Shown: positions 36,283 through 48,281 of the stretch, piece after piece
Numbering within the stretch: the first letter of the stretch is position 1
Layout of the letters: every line of letters starts with the position of its first letter
Position numbers and translations under genes: made by a program
Notes under the pieces: model-generated
What the model was told of the DNA's origin: nothing
Seen by the model: the letters and a program-made list of their open reading frames with translations, nothing else
Database searches by the model: none
DNA from: Hydractinia symbiolongicarpus
Lineage: Eukaryota > Cnidaria > Hydrozoa > Anthoathecata > Hydractiniidae
Direction: 5' to 3'
NCBI RefSeq assembly: GCF_029227915.1
Contig: NC_079885.1
Span: 16,007,001-16,071,000 of the forward strand
DNA length: 64,000 nt

Positions 36283-36732
36283 ATTGACTTTTTCACGTTA
36301 CATTATTTATCATTACGACTGTGACGTATCTTTTTTACGCAATAGCCGCTGAGTATATCAAGAAAGAGACATGATTAGAAGTTGCTTTCCCTTCAAAACG
36401 GCTACCATTGTGCTGCAATAAATGCGCCACGTCACAAATGAATGGATTACGAGCGTCAGACAAAGAAAATAGCGATGTACTTACTTTGCTAACTAACTTT
36501 GTCATATGAAAATTAAGTCTGAAAGTACCCTAGATTGCCTTCGTTGGAACTTTTTACCGGAAATCTTAAAGCGCATTATTGTCGTAAAGAATCGATAGCG
36601 CTTAAAAAGAGCTTTCAAATGCACATAAACACGCACTATTTCCGATCACCCAGTCAAGAATTATGATCTTTAAAGTTCGAACCATTTTCGATGTAATGTG
36701 CTAATAAATCGTAGATATCTGCCCGTATGTTT

Positions 36733-36851
36733 GTCTACGACCATACCACGATGAACACACCTGTTCTCGTCCGATCACGGAAGTTAAGCATCGTCGGGCC
36801 GTGATAGTACTTGGATGGGGGACCGCCTGGGAACTCCCGTTGTCGTAGGCT
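36733..36851 (+). rRNA. 5S: 5S ribosomal RNA
   Basis: G70T and G108T; the latter breaks C67-G108, so helix V has two mismatches. Twin of 25358 but without G71C. Confidence 0.94.
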
Positions 36852-37301
36852 ATTGACTTTTTCACGTTACATTATTTATCATTACGACTGTAACGTATCT
36901 TTTTTACGCAATAGCCGCTGAGTAAATAAAGAAAGAGACATGATTAGAAGTTGCTTTCCCTTCAAAACGGCTACGATCTGGCAGCAATAAATGCGCCATG
37001 TCGCAAATGAATGGATTACGAGCGTCAGACAAAGAAAAAGACGATGTAGTTAATTTGCTAATTAACTTTGTCATATGAAAATTAAGTCTGAAAGTACCCT
37101 AGATTGCCTTCGTTGGAACTTTTTACCGGAAAACTTAAAGCGCGTGGTTGTCGTAATTAATGGATAGCGCTTGAAATGAGCTTTCAAATGCACATAAACA
37201 CGACCTATTTCGGATTATCCAGTCAAGAAATATGACCTTTAAAGTTTAAACCACTTTCGATGTAATGTGCTAATAAATCGTAGATATCTGCCCGTTTGTT
37301 T

Positions 37302-37420
37302 GTCTACGACCATACCACGATGAACACACCTGTTCTCGTCCGATCACGGAAGTTAAGCATCGTCGGGCCGGGATAGTACTTGGATGGGGGACCGCCTGGG
37401 AACTCCCGGTGTCGTAGGTT
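37302..37420 (+). rRNA. 5S: 5S ribosomal RNA
   Basis: C118T only; twin of 25927, with the GGATTATCC spacer. Confidence 0.97.
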
Positions 37421-37870
37421 ATTGACTTTTTCACGTTACATTATTTATCATCACGACTGTGACGTATCTTCTTTACGCAATAGCCGCTGAGTAAATCAAG
37501 AAAGAGACATGATTAGAAGTTGCTTTCCCTTCAAAACGGCTACGATCTGGCAGCAATAAATGCGCCACGTCGCAAATAAATGGATTACGAGCGTCAGACA
37601 AAGAAAATAGCGATGTAGTTAATTTGCTAATTAACTTTGTCATATGAAAATTAAGTCTGAAAGTACCCTAGATTGCCTTCGTTGGAACTTTTTACCGGAA
37701 ATCTTAAAGCGCATTATTGTCGTAAAGAATCGATAGCGCTTAAAAAGAGCTTTCAAATGCACATAAACACGAACTATTTCCGATCACCCAGTCAAGAATT
37801 ATGATCTTTAAAGATCGAACCATTTTCGATGTAATGTGCTAATAAATCGTAGATATCTACCCGTATGTTT

Positions 37871-37989
37871 GTCTACGACCATACCACGATGAGCACACCT
37901 GTTCTCGTCCGATCACGGAAGTTAAGCATCGTCGGGCCGTGATAGTACTTGGATGGGGGACCGCCTGGGAACTCCCGGTGTCGTAGGCT
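37871..37989 (+). rRNA. 5S: 5S ribosomal RNA
   Basis: A23G and G70T; palindrome GATCTTTAAAGATC at 37803-37816. Confidence 0.96.
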
Positions 37990-38439
37990 ATTGACTTTTT
38001 CACGTTACATTATTTATCATTACGACTGTGACGTATCTTTTTTACGCAATAGCCGCTGAGTATATCAAGAAAGAGACATGATTAGAAGTTGCTTTCCCTT
38101 CAAAACGGCTACCATCGTGCTGCAATAAATGCGCCACGTCGCAAATGAATGGATTACGAGCGTCAGACAAAGAAAATAGCGATGTACTTACTTTGCTAAC
38201 TAACTTTGTCATATGAAAATTAAGTCTGAAAGTACCCTAGATTGCCTTCGTTGGAACTTTTTACCAGAAATCTTAAAGCGCATTATTGTCGTAAAGAATC
38301 GATAGCGCTTAAAAAGAGCTTTCAAATGCACATAAACACGCACTATTTCCGATCACCCAGTCAAGAATTATGATCTTTAAAGTTCGAACCATTTTCGATG
38401 TAATGTGCTAATAAATCGTAGATATCTGCCCGTATGTTT

Positions 38440-38558
38440 GTCTACGACCATACCACGATGAACACACCTGTTCTCGTCCGATCACGGAAGTTAAGCATCG
38501 TCGGGCCGTGATAATACTTGGATGGGGGACCGCCTGGGAACTCCCGGTGTCGTAGGCT
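38440..38558 (+). rRNA. 5S: 5S ribosomal RNA
   Basis: G70T and G75A; first member of the first pair. Confidence 0.96.
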
Positions 38559-39008
38559 ATTGACTTTTTCACGTTACATTATTTATCATTACGACTGTGA
38601 CGTATCTTTTTTACGCAATAGCCGCTGAGTAAATCAAGAAAGAGACATGATTAGAAGTTGCTTTCCCTTCAAAACGGCTACGATTTGGCAGCAATAAATG
38701 CGCCACGTCGCAAATGAATGGATTACGAGCGTCAGACAAAGAAAAAGACGATGTAGTTAATTTGCTAATTAACTTTGTCATATGAAAATTAAGTCTGAAA
38801 GTACCCTAGATTGCCTTCGTTGGAACTTTTTACCGGAAATCTTAAAGCGCGTGGTTGTCGTAATTAATGGATAGCGCTTGAAATGAGCTTTCAAATGCAC
38901 ATAAACACGACCTATTTCGGATTATCCAGTCAAGAAATATGACCTTTAAAGTTTAAACCACTTTCGATGTAATGTGCTAATAAATCGTAGATATCTGCCC
39001 GTTTGTTT

Positions 39009-39127
39009 GTCTACGACCATACCACGATGAACACACCTGTTCTCGTCCGATCACGGAAGTTAAGCATCGTCGGGCCGGGATAGTACTTGGATGGGGGACC
39101 GCCTGGGAACTCCCGGTGTCGTAGGTT
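39009..39127 (+). rRNA. 5S: 5S ribosomal RNA
   Basis: C118T only; second member of the first pair. Confidence 0.97.
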
Positions 39128-39577
39128 ATTGACTTTTTCACGTTACATTATTTATCATCACGACTGTGACGTATCTTCTTTACGCAATAGCCGCTGAGTA
39201 AATCAAGAAAGAGACATGATTAGAAGTTGCTTTCCCTTCAAAACGGCTACGATCTGGCAGCAATAAATGCGCCACGTCGCAAATAAATGGATTACGGGCG
39301 TCAGACAAAGAAAATAGCGATGTAGTTAATTTGCTAATTAACTTTGTCATATGAAAATTAAGTCTGAAAGTACCCTAGATTGCCTTCGTTGGAACTTTTT
39401 ACCGGAAATCTTAAAGCGCATTATTGTCGTAAAGAATCGATAGCGCTTAAAAAGAGCTTTCAAATGCACATAAACACGAACTATTTCCGATCACCCAGTC
39501 AAGAATTATGATCTTTAAAGTTCGAACCATTTTCGATGTAATGTGCCAATAAATCGTAGATATCTGCCCGTATGTTT

Positions 39578-39696
39578 GTCTACGACCATACCACGATTAA
39601 CACACCTGTTCTCGTCCGATCACGGAAGTTAAGCATCGTCGGGCCGTGATAATACTTGGATGGGGGACCGCCTGGGAACTCCCGGTGTCGTAGGCT
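39578..39696 (+). rRNA. 5S: 5S ribosomal RNA
   Basis: G21T (breaks the G21-C57 end of helix II), G70T and G75A. The upstream flank reads GTGCCAATAAATC instead of GTGCTAATAAATC, next to the TATA-like element. Confidence 0.94.
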
Positions 39697-40146
39697 ATTG
39701 ACTTTTTCACGTTACATTATTTATCATTACGACTGTGACGTATCTTTTTTACGCAATAGCCGCTGAGTAAATCAAGAAAGAGACATGATTAGAAGTTGCT
39801 TTCCCTTCAAAACGGCTACGATTTGGCAGCAATAAATGCGCCACGTCGCAAATGAATGGATTACGAGCGTCAGACAAAGAAAAAGACGATGTAGTTAATT
39901 TGCTAATTAACTTTGTCATATGAAAATTAAGTCTGAAAGTACCCTAGATTGCCTTCGTTGGAACTTTTTACCGGAAATCTTAAAGCGCGTGGTTGTCGTA
40001 ATTAATGGATAGCGCTTGAAATGATCTTTCAAATGCACATAAACACGACCTATTTCGGATTATCCAGTCAAGAAATATGACCTTTAAAGTTTAAACCACT
40101 TTCGATGTAATGTGCTAATAAATCGTAGATATCTGCCCGTTTGTTT

Positions 40147-40265
40147 GTCTACGACCATACCACGATGAACACACCTGTTCTCGTCCGATCACGGAAGTTA
40201 AGCATCGTCGGGCCGGGATAGTACTTGGATGGGGGACCGCCTGGGAACTCCCGGTGTCGTAGGTT
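40147..40265 (+). rRNA. 5S: 5S ribosomal RNA
   Basis: C118T only; second member of the second pair. Confidence 0.97.
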
Positions 40266-40715
40266 ATTGACTTTTTCACGTTACATTATTTATCATCACG
40301 ACTGTGACGTATCTTCTTTACGCAATAACCGCTGAGTAAATCAAGAAAGAGACATGATTAGAAGTTGCTTTCCCTTCAAAACGGCTACGATCTGGCAGCA
40401 ATAAATGCGCCACGTCGCAAATAAATGGATTACGGGCGTCAGACAAAGAAAATAGCGATGTAGTTAATTTGCTAATTAACTTTGTCATATGAAAATTAAG
40501 TCTGAAAGTACCCTAGATTGCCTTCGTTGGAACTTTTTACCGGAAATCTTAAAGCGCATTATTGTCGTAAAGAATCGATAGCGCTTAAAAAGAGCTTTCA
40601 AATGCACATAAACACGAACTATTTCCGATCACCCAGTCAAGAATTATGATCTTTAAAGTTCGAACCATTTTCGATGTAATGTGCTAATAAATCGTAGATA
40701 TCTGCCCGTAAGTTT

Positions 40716-40834
40716 GTCTACGACCATACCACGATGAACACACCTGTTCTCGTCCGATCACGGAAGTTAAGCATCGTCGGGCCGTGATAATACTTGGATG
40801 GGGGACCGCCTGGGAACTCCCGGTGTCGTAGGCT
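40716..40834 (+). rRNA. 5S: 5S ribosomal RNA
   Basis: G70T and G75A; flank CCCGTAAGTTTG is unique. Confidence 0.96.
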
Positions 40835-41284
40835 ATTGACTTTTTCACGTTACATTATTTATCATTACGACTGTGACGTATCTTTTTTACGCAATAGCCG
40901 CTGAGTAAATCAAGAAAGAGACATGATTAGAAGTTGCTTTCCCTTCAAAACGGCTACGATTTGGCAGCAATAAATGCGCCACGTCGCAAATGAATGGATT
41001 ACGAGCGTCAGACAAAGAAAAAGACGATGTAGTTAATTTGCTAATTAACTTTGTCATATGAAAATTAAGTCTGAAAGTACCCTAGATTGCCTTCGTTGGA
41101 ACTTTTTACCGGAAATCTTAAAGCGCGTGGTTGTCGTAATTAATGGATAGCGCTTGAAATGAGCTTTCAAATGCACATAAACACGACCTATTTCGGATTA
41201 TCCAGTCAAGAAATATGACCTTTAAAGTTTAAACCACTTTCGATGTAATGTGCTAATAAATCGTAGATATCTGCCCGTTTGTTT

Positions 41285-41403
41285 GTCTACGACCATACCA
41301 CGATGAACACACCTGTTCTCGTCCGATCACGGAAGTTAAGCATCGTCGGGCCGGGATAGTACTTGGATGGGGGACCACCTGGGAACTCCCGGTGTCGTAG
41401 GTT
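41285..41403 (+). rRNA. 5S: 5S ribosomal RNA
   Basis: G93A in the C box, and C118T. G93A is also found in the minus-strand copy at 48163. Confidence 0.95.
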
Positions 41404-41853
41404 ATTGACTTTTTCACGTTACATTATTTATCATCACGACTGTGACGTATCTTCTTTACGCAATAGCCGCTGAGTAAATCAAGAAAGAGACATGATTAGA
41501 AGTTGCTTTCCCTTCAAAACGGCTACGATCTGGCAGCAATAAATGCGCCACGTCGCAAATAAATGGATTACGAGCGTCAGACAAAGAAAATAGCGATGTA
41601 GTTAATTTGCTAATTAACTTTGTCATATGAAAATTAAGTCTGAAAGTACCCTAGATTGCCTTCGTTGGAACTTTTTACCGGAAATCTTAAAGCGCATTAT
41701 TGTCGTAAAGAATCGATAGCGCTTAAAAAGAGCTTTCAAATGCACATAAACACGAACTATTTCCGATCACCCAGTCAAGAATTATGATCTTTAAAGTTCG
41801 AACCATTTTCGATATAATGTGCTAATAAATCGTAGATATCTGCCCGTATGTTT

Positions 41854-41972
41854 GTCTACGACCATACCACGATGAACACACCTGTTCTCGTCCGATCACG
41901 GAAGTTAAGCATCGTCGGGCCGTGATAGTACTTGGATGGGGGACCGCCTGGGAACTCCCGGTGTCGTAGGCT
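41854..41972 (+). rRNA. 5S: 5S ribosomal RNA
   Basis: G70T without G75A; first member of the fourth pair. Flank has TCGATATAATG where others have TCGATGTAATG. Confidence 0.97.
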
Positions 41973-42422
41973 ATTGACTTTTTCACGTTACATTATTTAT
42001 CATTACGACTGTGACGTATCTTTTTTACGCAATAGCCGCTGAGTAAATCAAGAAAGAGACATGATTAGAAGTTGCTTTCCCTTCAAAACGGCTACGATCT
42101 GGCAGCAATAAATACGCCACGTCGCAAATGAATGGATTACGAGCGTCAGACAAAGAAAAAGACGATGTAGTTAATTTGCTAATTAACTTTGTCATATGAA
42201 AATTAAGTCTGAAAGTACCCTAGATTGCCTTCGTTGGAACTTTTTACCGGAAATCTTAAAGCGCGTGGTTGTCGTAATTAATGGATAGCGCTTGAAATGA
42301 GCTTTCAAATGCACATAAACACGACCTATTTCGGATTATCCAGTCAAGAAATATGACCTTTAAAGTTTAAACCACTTTCGATGTAATGTGCTAATAAATC
42401 GTAGATATCTGCCCGTTTGTTT

Positions 42423-42541
42423 GTCTACGACCATACCACGATGAACACACCTGTTCTCGTCCGATCACGGAAGTTAAGCATCGTCGGGCCGGGATAGTAC
42501 TTGGATGGGGGACCGCCTGGGAACTCCCAGTGTCGTAGGTT
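42423..42541 (+). rRNA. 5S: 5S ribosomal RNA
   Basis: G107A (breaks C68-G107 in helix V) and C118T. Confidence 0.95.
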
Positions 42542-42991
42542 ATTGACTTTTTCACGTTACATTATTTATCATCACGACTGTGACGTATCTTCTTTACGCA
42601 ATAGCCGCTGAGTAAATCAAGAAAGAGACATGATTAGAAGTTGCTTTCCCTTCAAAACGGCTACGATCTGGCAGCAATAAATGCGCCACGTCGCAAATAA
42701 ATGGATTACGAGCGTCAGACAAAGAAAATAGCGATGTAGTTAATTTGCTAATTAACTTTGTCATATGAAAATTAAGTCTGAAAGTACCCTAGATTGCCTT
42801 CGTTGGAACTTTTTACCGGAAATCTTAAAGCGCATTATTGTCGTAAAGAATCGATAGCGCTTAAAAAGAGCTTTCAAATGCACATAAACACGAACTATTT
42901 CCGATCACCCAGTCAAGAATTATGATCTTTAAAGATCGAACCATTTTCGATGTAATGTGCTAATAAATCGTAGATATCTACCCGTATGTTT

Positions 42992-43110
42992 GTCTACGAC
43001 CATACCACAATGAACACACCTGTTCTCGTCCGATCACGGAAGTTAAGCATCGTCGGGCCGTGATAGTACTTGGATGGGGGACCGCCTGGGAACTCCCGGT
43101 GTCGTAGGCT
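42992..43110 (+). rRNA. 5S: 5S ribosomal RNA
   Basis: G18A (A18-C60 mismatch in helix II) and G70T; palindrome GATCTTTAAAGATC at 42924-42937. Confidence 0.95.
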
Positions 43111-43560
43111 ATTGACTTTTTCACGTTACATTATTTATCATTACGACTGTGACGTATCTTTTTTACGCAATAGCCGCTGAGTATATCAAGAAAGAGACAT
43201 GATTAGAAGTTGCTTTCCCTTCAAAACGGCTACCATCGTGCTGCAATAAATGCGCCACGTCGCAAATGAATGGATTACGAGCGTCAGACAAAGAAAATAG
43301 CGATGTAGTTAATTTGCTAACTAACTTTGTCATATGAAAATTAAGTCTGAAAGTACCCTAGATTGCCTTCGTTGGAACTTTTTACCAGAAATCTTAAAGC
43401 GCATTATTGTCGTAAAGAATCGATAGCGCTTAAAAAGAGCTTTCAAATGCACATAAACACGAACTATTTCCGATCACCCAGTCAAGAATTATGATCTTTA
43501 AAGAACGAACCATTTTCGATGTAATGTGCTAATAAATCGTAGATATCTACCCGTATGTTT

Positions 43561-43679
43561 GTCTACGACCATACCACGATGAACACACCTGTTTTCGTCC
43601 GATCACGGAAGTTAAGCATCGTCGGGCCGTGATAGTACTTGGATGGGGGACCGCCTGGGAACTCCCGGTGTCGTAGGCT
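43561..43679 (+). rRNA. 5S: 5S ribosomal RNA
   Basis: C34T in the helix III loop and G70T. Confidence 0.96.
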
Positions 43680-44129
43680 ATTGACTTTTTCACGTTACAT
43701 TATTAATCATTACGACTGTGACGTATCTTTTTTACGCAATAGCTGCTGAGTATATCAAGAAAGAGACATGATTAGAAGTTGCTTTCCCTTCAAAACGGCT
43801 ACCATCGTGCTGCAATAAATGCGCCACGTCGCAAATGAATGGATTACGAGCGTCAGACAAAGAAAATAGCGATGTACTTACTTTGCTAACTAACTTTGTC
43901 ATATGAAAATTAAGTCTGAAAGTACCCTAGATTGCCTTCGTTGGAACTTTTTACCAGAAATCTTAAAGCGCATTATTGTCGTAAAGAATCGATAGCGCTT
44001 AAAAAGAGCTTTCAAATGCACATAAACACGCACTATTTCCGATCACCCAGTCAATAATTATGATCTTTAAAGTTCGAACCATTTTCGATGTAATGTGCTA
44101 ATAAATCGTAGATATCTGCCCGTATGTTT

Positions 44130-44248
44130 GTCTACGACCATACCACGATGAACACACCTGTCCTCGTCCGATCACGGAAGTTAAGCATCGTCGGGCCGTG
44201 ATAGTACTTGGATGGGGGACCGCCTGGGAACTCCCGGTGTCGTAGGCT
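44130..44248 (+). rRNA. 5S: 5S ribosomal RNA
   Basis: T33C in the helix III loop and G70T. T5 is intact although the downstream spacer has the GACGTTC form usually seen with broken terminators. Confidence 0.96.
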
Positions 44249-44697
44249 ATTGACTTTTTCACGTTACATTATTTATCATTACGACTGTGACGTTCTTTTT
44301 TACGCAATAGCCGCTGAGTAAATCAAGAAAGAGACATGATTAGAAGTTGCTTTACCTTCAAAACGGCTACCATCGTGCTGCAATAAATGCGCCACGTCGC
44401 AAATGAATGGATTACGAGCGTCAGACAAAGAAAATAGCAATGTACTTACTTTACTAACTAACTTTGTCATATGAAAATTAAGTCTGAAAGTACCCTAGAT
44501 TGCCTTCGTTGGAACTTTTTACCGGAAATCTTAAAGCGCATTATTGTCGTAAAGAATCGATAGCGCTTAAAAGGAGCTTTCAAATGCACATAAACACGAA
44601 CTATTTCCGATCACCCAGTCAAGAATTATGATCTTTAAAGTTCGAACCATTTTCGTGGTAATGTGCTAATAAATCGTAGATATCTACCCGTATGTTT

Positions 44698-44816
44698 GTC
44701 TACGACCATACCACGATGAACACACCTGTTCTCGTCCGATCACGGAAGTTAAGCATCGTCGGGCCGGGATAGTACTTGGATGGGGGACCGCCTGGGAACT
44801 CCCGGTGTCGTAGGCT
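44698..44816 (+). rRNA. 5S: 5S ribosomal RNA
   Basis: Majority sequence. The trailer is GGCTATTGCCTTTTTC, one base changed before an intact T5. Confidence 0.97.
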
Positions 44817-45266
44817 ATTGCCTTTTTCACGTTACATTATTTATCATTACGACTGTGACGTATCTTTTTTACGCAATAGCCGCTGAGTAAATCAAGTAAG
44901 GAACGTTATTAGAAGTTTCTTTCCCTTCAAAACGGCTACGATCTGGCTGCAATAAATGCGCCACGTCGCAAATCAATGGATTACGAGCATCAGACAAAGA
45001 AAATGGCGATGTAGTTAATTTGCTAAATAACTTTGTCATATGAAAATTAAGTCTGAAAGTACCCTAGATTGCCTTCGTTGGAACTTTTTACCGGAAATCT
45101 TAAAGCGCATTATTGTCGTAAAGAATCGATAGCGCTTAAAAAGAGCTTTCAAATGCACATAAACACGAACTATTTCCGATCACCCAGTCAAGAATTATGA
45201 TCTTTAAAGTTCGAACCATTTTCGATGTAATGTGCTAATAAATCGTAGATATCTACCCGTATGCTT

Positions 45267-45385
45267 GTCTACGACCATACCACGATGAACACACCTGTTC
45301 TCGTCCGATCACGGAAGTTAAGCATCGTCGGGCCGTGATAGTACTTGGATGGGGGAGCGCCTGGGAACTCCCGGTGTCGTAGGCT
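45267..45385 (+). rRNA. 5S: 5S ribosomal RNA
   Basis: G70T and C91G in the C box (GGGGGAGCGCC). The flank has ATGCTTGT, the trailer GGCTAGTGAC, and the T6 run is reduced to CTAATTTTACG. This unit type founds the plus arms of the palindromic modules. Confidence 0.94.
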
Positions 45386-45835
45386 AGTGACTTTTTCACG
45401 TTACATTATTTATCGTTACGACTGTGACGTATCTAATTTTACGCAATAGCCGCTGATTAAGTCAAGAAAGAGACATGATTAGAAGTTGCTTTCCCTTCAA
45501 AACGGCTACGATCTGGCAGCAATAAATGCGCCACGTCGCAAATGAATGAATTACGAGCATCAGACAAAGAAAATGGCGATGTAGTTAATTTGCTAAATAA
45601 CTTTGTCATATGAAAATTAAGTCTGAAAGTACCCTAGATTGCCTTCGTTGGAACTTTTTACCGGAAATCTTAAAGCGCATGGTTGTCGTAATTAACGGGT
45701 AGCGCTTGAAATGAGCTTCAAATGCACATAAACACGACCTATTTCGGATGATCCAGTCAAGAAATAAGACCTTTAAAGTTTAAACCATTTTCGATGTAAT
45801 GTGCTAATAAATCGTAGATATCTGCCCGTTTGTTT

Positions 45836-45954
45836 GTCTACGACCATACCACGATGAACACACCTGTTCTCGTCCGATCACGGAAGTTAAGCATCGTCGG
45901 GCCGGGATAGTACTTGGATGGGGGACCGCCTGGGAACTCCCGGTGTCGTAGGCT
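45836..45954 (+). rRNA. 5S: 5S ribosomal RNA
   Basis: Majority sequence; spacer with GAGCTTCAAATG and GAAATAAGACC. Confidence 0.98.
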
Positions 45955-46404
45955 ATTGACTTTTTCACGTTACATTATTTATCATTACGACTGTGACGTA
46001 TCTTTTTTACGCAATAGCCGCTGAGTATATCAAGAAAGAGACATGATTAGAAGTTGCTTTCCCTTCAAAACGGCTACCATCGTGCTGCAATAAATGCGCC
46101 ACGTCGCAAATGAATGGATTACGAGCGTCAGACAAAGAAAATAGCGATGTACTTACTTTGCTAACTAACTTTGTCATATGAAAATTAAGTCTGAAAGTAC
46201 CCTAGATTGCCTTCGTTAGAACTTTTTACCGGAAATCTTAAAGCGCATTATTGTCGTAAAGAATCAATAGCGCTTAAAAAGAGCTTTCAAATGCACATAA
46301 ACACGAACTATTTCCGATCACCCAGTCAAGAATTATGATCTTTAAAGTTCGAACCATTTTCGATGTAATGTGCTAATAAATCGTAGATATCTACCCGTAT
46401 GCTT

Positions 46405-46523
46405 GTGTACGACCATACCACGATGAACACACCTGTTCTCGTGCGATCACGGAAGTTAAGCATCGTCGGGCCGTGATAGTACTTGGATGGGGGAGCGCCT
46501 GGGAACTCCCGGTGTCGTAGGCT
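46405..46523 (+). rRNA. 5S: 5S ribosomal RNA, changed C box and helix I
   Basis: C3G (G3-G116 mismatch), C39G, G70T and C91G. Probably impaired; that is inference from the fold. Confidence 0.9.
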
Positions 46524-46974
46524 AGTGACTTTTTCACGTTACATTATTTATCGTTACGACTGTGACGTATCTAATTTTACGCAATAGCCGCTGAGTAAAT
46601 CAAGAAAGAGACATGATTAGAAGTTGCTTTCCCTTCAAAACGGCTACGATCTGGCAGCAATAAATGCGCCACGTCGCAAATGAATGGATTACGAGCGTCG
46701 GACAAAGAAAATGACGATGTAGTTAATTTGCTAATTAACTTTGTCATATGAAAATTAAGTCTGACAGTACCCTAGATTGCCTTCGTTGGAACTTTTTACC
46801 GGAAATCTTAAAGCGCATTATTGTCGTAAAGAATCGATAGCGCTTAAAAAGAGCTTTCAAATGCACATAAACACGCACTATTTCCGATCACCCAGTCAAG
46901 AATTATGATCTTTAAAGTTCGAACCATTTTCGATGTAATGTGCTAATAAATCGTAGATATCTGCCCGTATGTTT

Positions 46975-47093
46975 GTCTACGACCATACCACGATGAACAC
47001 ACCTGTTCTCGTCCGATCACGGAAGTTAAGCATCGTCGGGTCGTGATAGTACTTGGATGGGGGACCGCCTGGGAACTCCCGGTGTCGTAGGCT
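46975..47093 (+). rRNA. 5S: 5S ribosomal RNA
   Basis: C67T and G70T, both in helix V. Last plus gene before the first inversion; it faces the minus gene at 47595 tail to tail, 501 bp apart. Confidence 0.95.
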
Positions 47094-47378
47094 ATTGACT
47101 TTTTCACGTTACATTATTTATCATTACGACTGTGACGTATCTTTTTTACGCAATAGCCGCTGAGTAAATCAAGTAAGGGACTTGATTAGAAGTTTCTTTC
47201 CCTTCAAAACGGCTACGATCTGGCTGCAATAAATGCGCCACGTCGCAAATGAATGAATTACGAGCATCAGACAAAGAAAATGGCGATGTAGTTAATTTGC
47301 TAAATAACTTTGTCATATGAAAATTAAGTCTGAAAGTACCCTAGATTGCCTTCGTTGGAACTTTTTACCGGAAATCTT

Positions 47379-47400
47379 AAAGTAAGTACAAAGTAAGTAC
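47379..47400. other. Plus-to-minus inversion junction with 11-bp tandem duplication (copy 1)
   Basis: The plus-strand spacer is normal up to TCTTAAAG at 47382 and should continue with CGCAT. Instead AAAGTAAGTAC occurs twice (47379-47389 and 47390-47400) and then the spacer continues in reverse orientation (ATCGCCATTTTC). AAAG is shared by both sides. The same junction is at 50373-50394, 53369-53390 and 62047-62068. Confidence 0.93.
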
Positions 47401-47594
47401 ATCGCCATTTTCTTTGTCTGACGCTCGTAATCCATTCATTTTCGACGTGGCGCATTTATTGCAGCAAGATTGTAGCCGTTTTGAAGGGAAAAAAACTTCT
47501 AATCATGTCCCTTACTTGATTTACTCAGCGGCTATTGCGTAAAAAAGAAACGTCACAGTCGTAATGATAAATAATGAAACGTGAAAAAGTCAAT

Positions 47595-47713
47595 AGCCTA
47601 CGACACCGGGAGTTCCCAGGCGGTCCCCCATCCAAGTACTCTCCCGGCCCGACGAAGCTTAACTTCCGTGATCAGACGGGAACAGGTGTGTTCATCGTGG
47701 TATGGTCGTAGAC
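47595..47713 (-). rRNA. 5S: 5S ribosomal RNA, minus strand, diverged
   Basis: T35C, C40T, A58T (U20-U58 mismatch in helix II) and T73G. The same set is at 50589 and 53585; 62263 shares A58T and T73G. The T5 is intact on the minus strand. Confidence 0.9.
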
Positions 47714-48162
47714 AAGCATACGGGCAGATATCTACGATTTATTAGCACATTACATCGAAAATGGTTCAAACTTTAAAGGTCATATTTCTTGACTGGGTGA
47801 TAGGAAATAGGTCGTGTTTATGTGCATTTGAAAGCTCTTTTTAAGCGCTATCGATTCTTTACGACAATAATGCGCTTTAAGATTTCCGGTAAAAAGTTCC
47901 AACAAAGGCAATCTAGGGTACTTGCAGACTTAATTTTCATATGACAAAGTTAATTAGCAAATTAACTACATCGCCATTTTCTTTGTCTGACGCTCGTAAT
48001 CCATTCATTTGCGACGTGGCGCATTTATTGCAGCCAGATCGTAGCCGTTTTGAAGGAAAGAAACTTCTAATCACGTCCCTTACTTGATTTACTCAGCGGC
48101 TATAGCGTAAAAAAGATACGTCACAGTCGTAATGATAAATAATGTAACGTGAAAAAGTCAAT

Positions 48163-48281
48163 AGCCTACGACACCGGGAGTTCCCAGGTGGTCCCCCATC
48201 CAAGTACTATCCCGGCCCGACGATGCTTAACTTCCGTGATCGGACGAGAACAGGTGTGTTCATCGTGGTATGGTCGTAGAC
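48163..48281 (-). rRNA. 5S: 5S ribosomal RNA, minus strand
   Basis: Only G93A in the C box. Its twin at 54153 has the majority base. Confidence 0.96.

Larger units (their letters stand above)
35344..37420 (+). repeat. Four-unit segment, second copy (first at 23969-26045)
   Basis: Matches the first copy at an offset of 11,375 bp. A few later changes distinguish it: GGCAAGAAT and CAGATAAAG before 36164, GTCACAAATG before 36733 and G108T in that gene. Confidence 0.88.
38440..42541 (+). repeat. Two-unit higher-order repeat, four tandem copies
   Basis: Gene pairs 38440/39009, 39578/40147, 40716/41285 and 41854/42423 recur every 1138 bp. The first member has G70T (with G75A in three of four); the second has C118T and a spacer with AAAAAGACGATG, GCGCGTGGTTG and GGATTATCC. 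CTACGATTTGGCAGC marks the spacer between the members of the first three pairs. Confidence 0.9.
1..47382 (+). repeat. Tandem 5S rDNA array, uninterrupted plus-strand block (83 genes)
   Basis: Eighty-three 5S genes follow one another in the same orientation with starts 567-570 bp apart. The block begins inside a spacer (1-338) and ends at the first inversion junction at 47379-47400. Small length changes come from one-base indels, for example GTATC versus GTTC before the second T run, and CTTTC versus CTTC near the middle of the spacer. Unit variants recur in ordered groups, which shows that segments of 2 to 13 units have been duplicated together. Confidence 0.97.

Noticed and set aside
47390-47450. 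Spliced-leader RNA gene in the 5S spacer (splice donor-like AAGTAAGTAC on the minus strand of units with TACTTACTTT)
   Set aside because: Linkage of spliced-leader and 5S genes is known in several animals, so I looked. The donor-like site is replaced in about half of units, there is only a poor Sm-like site (ATTTTCTTTG), and no stable three-stem fold or separate terminator is evident.
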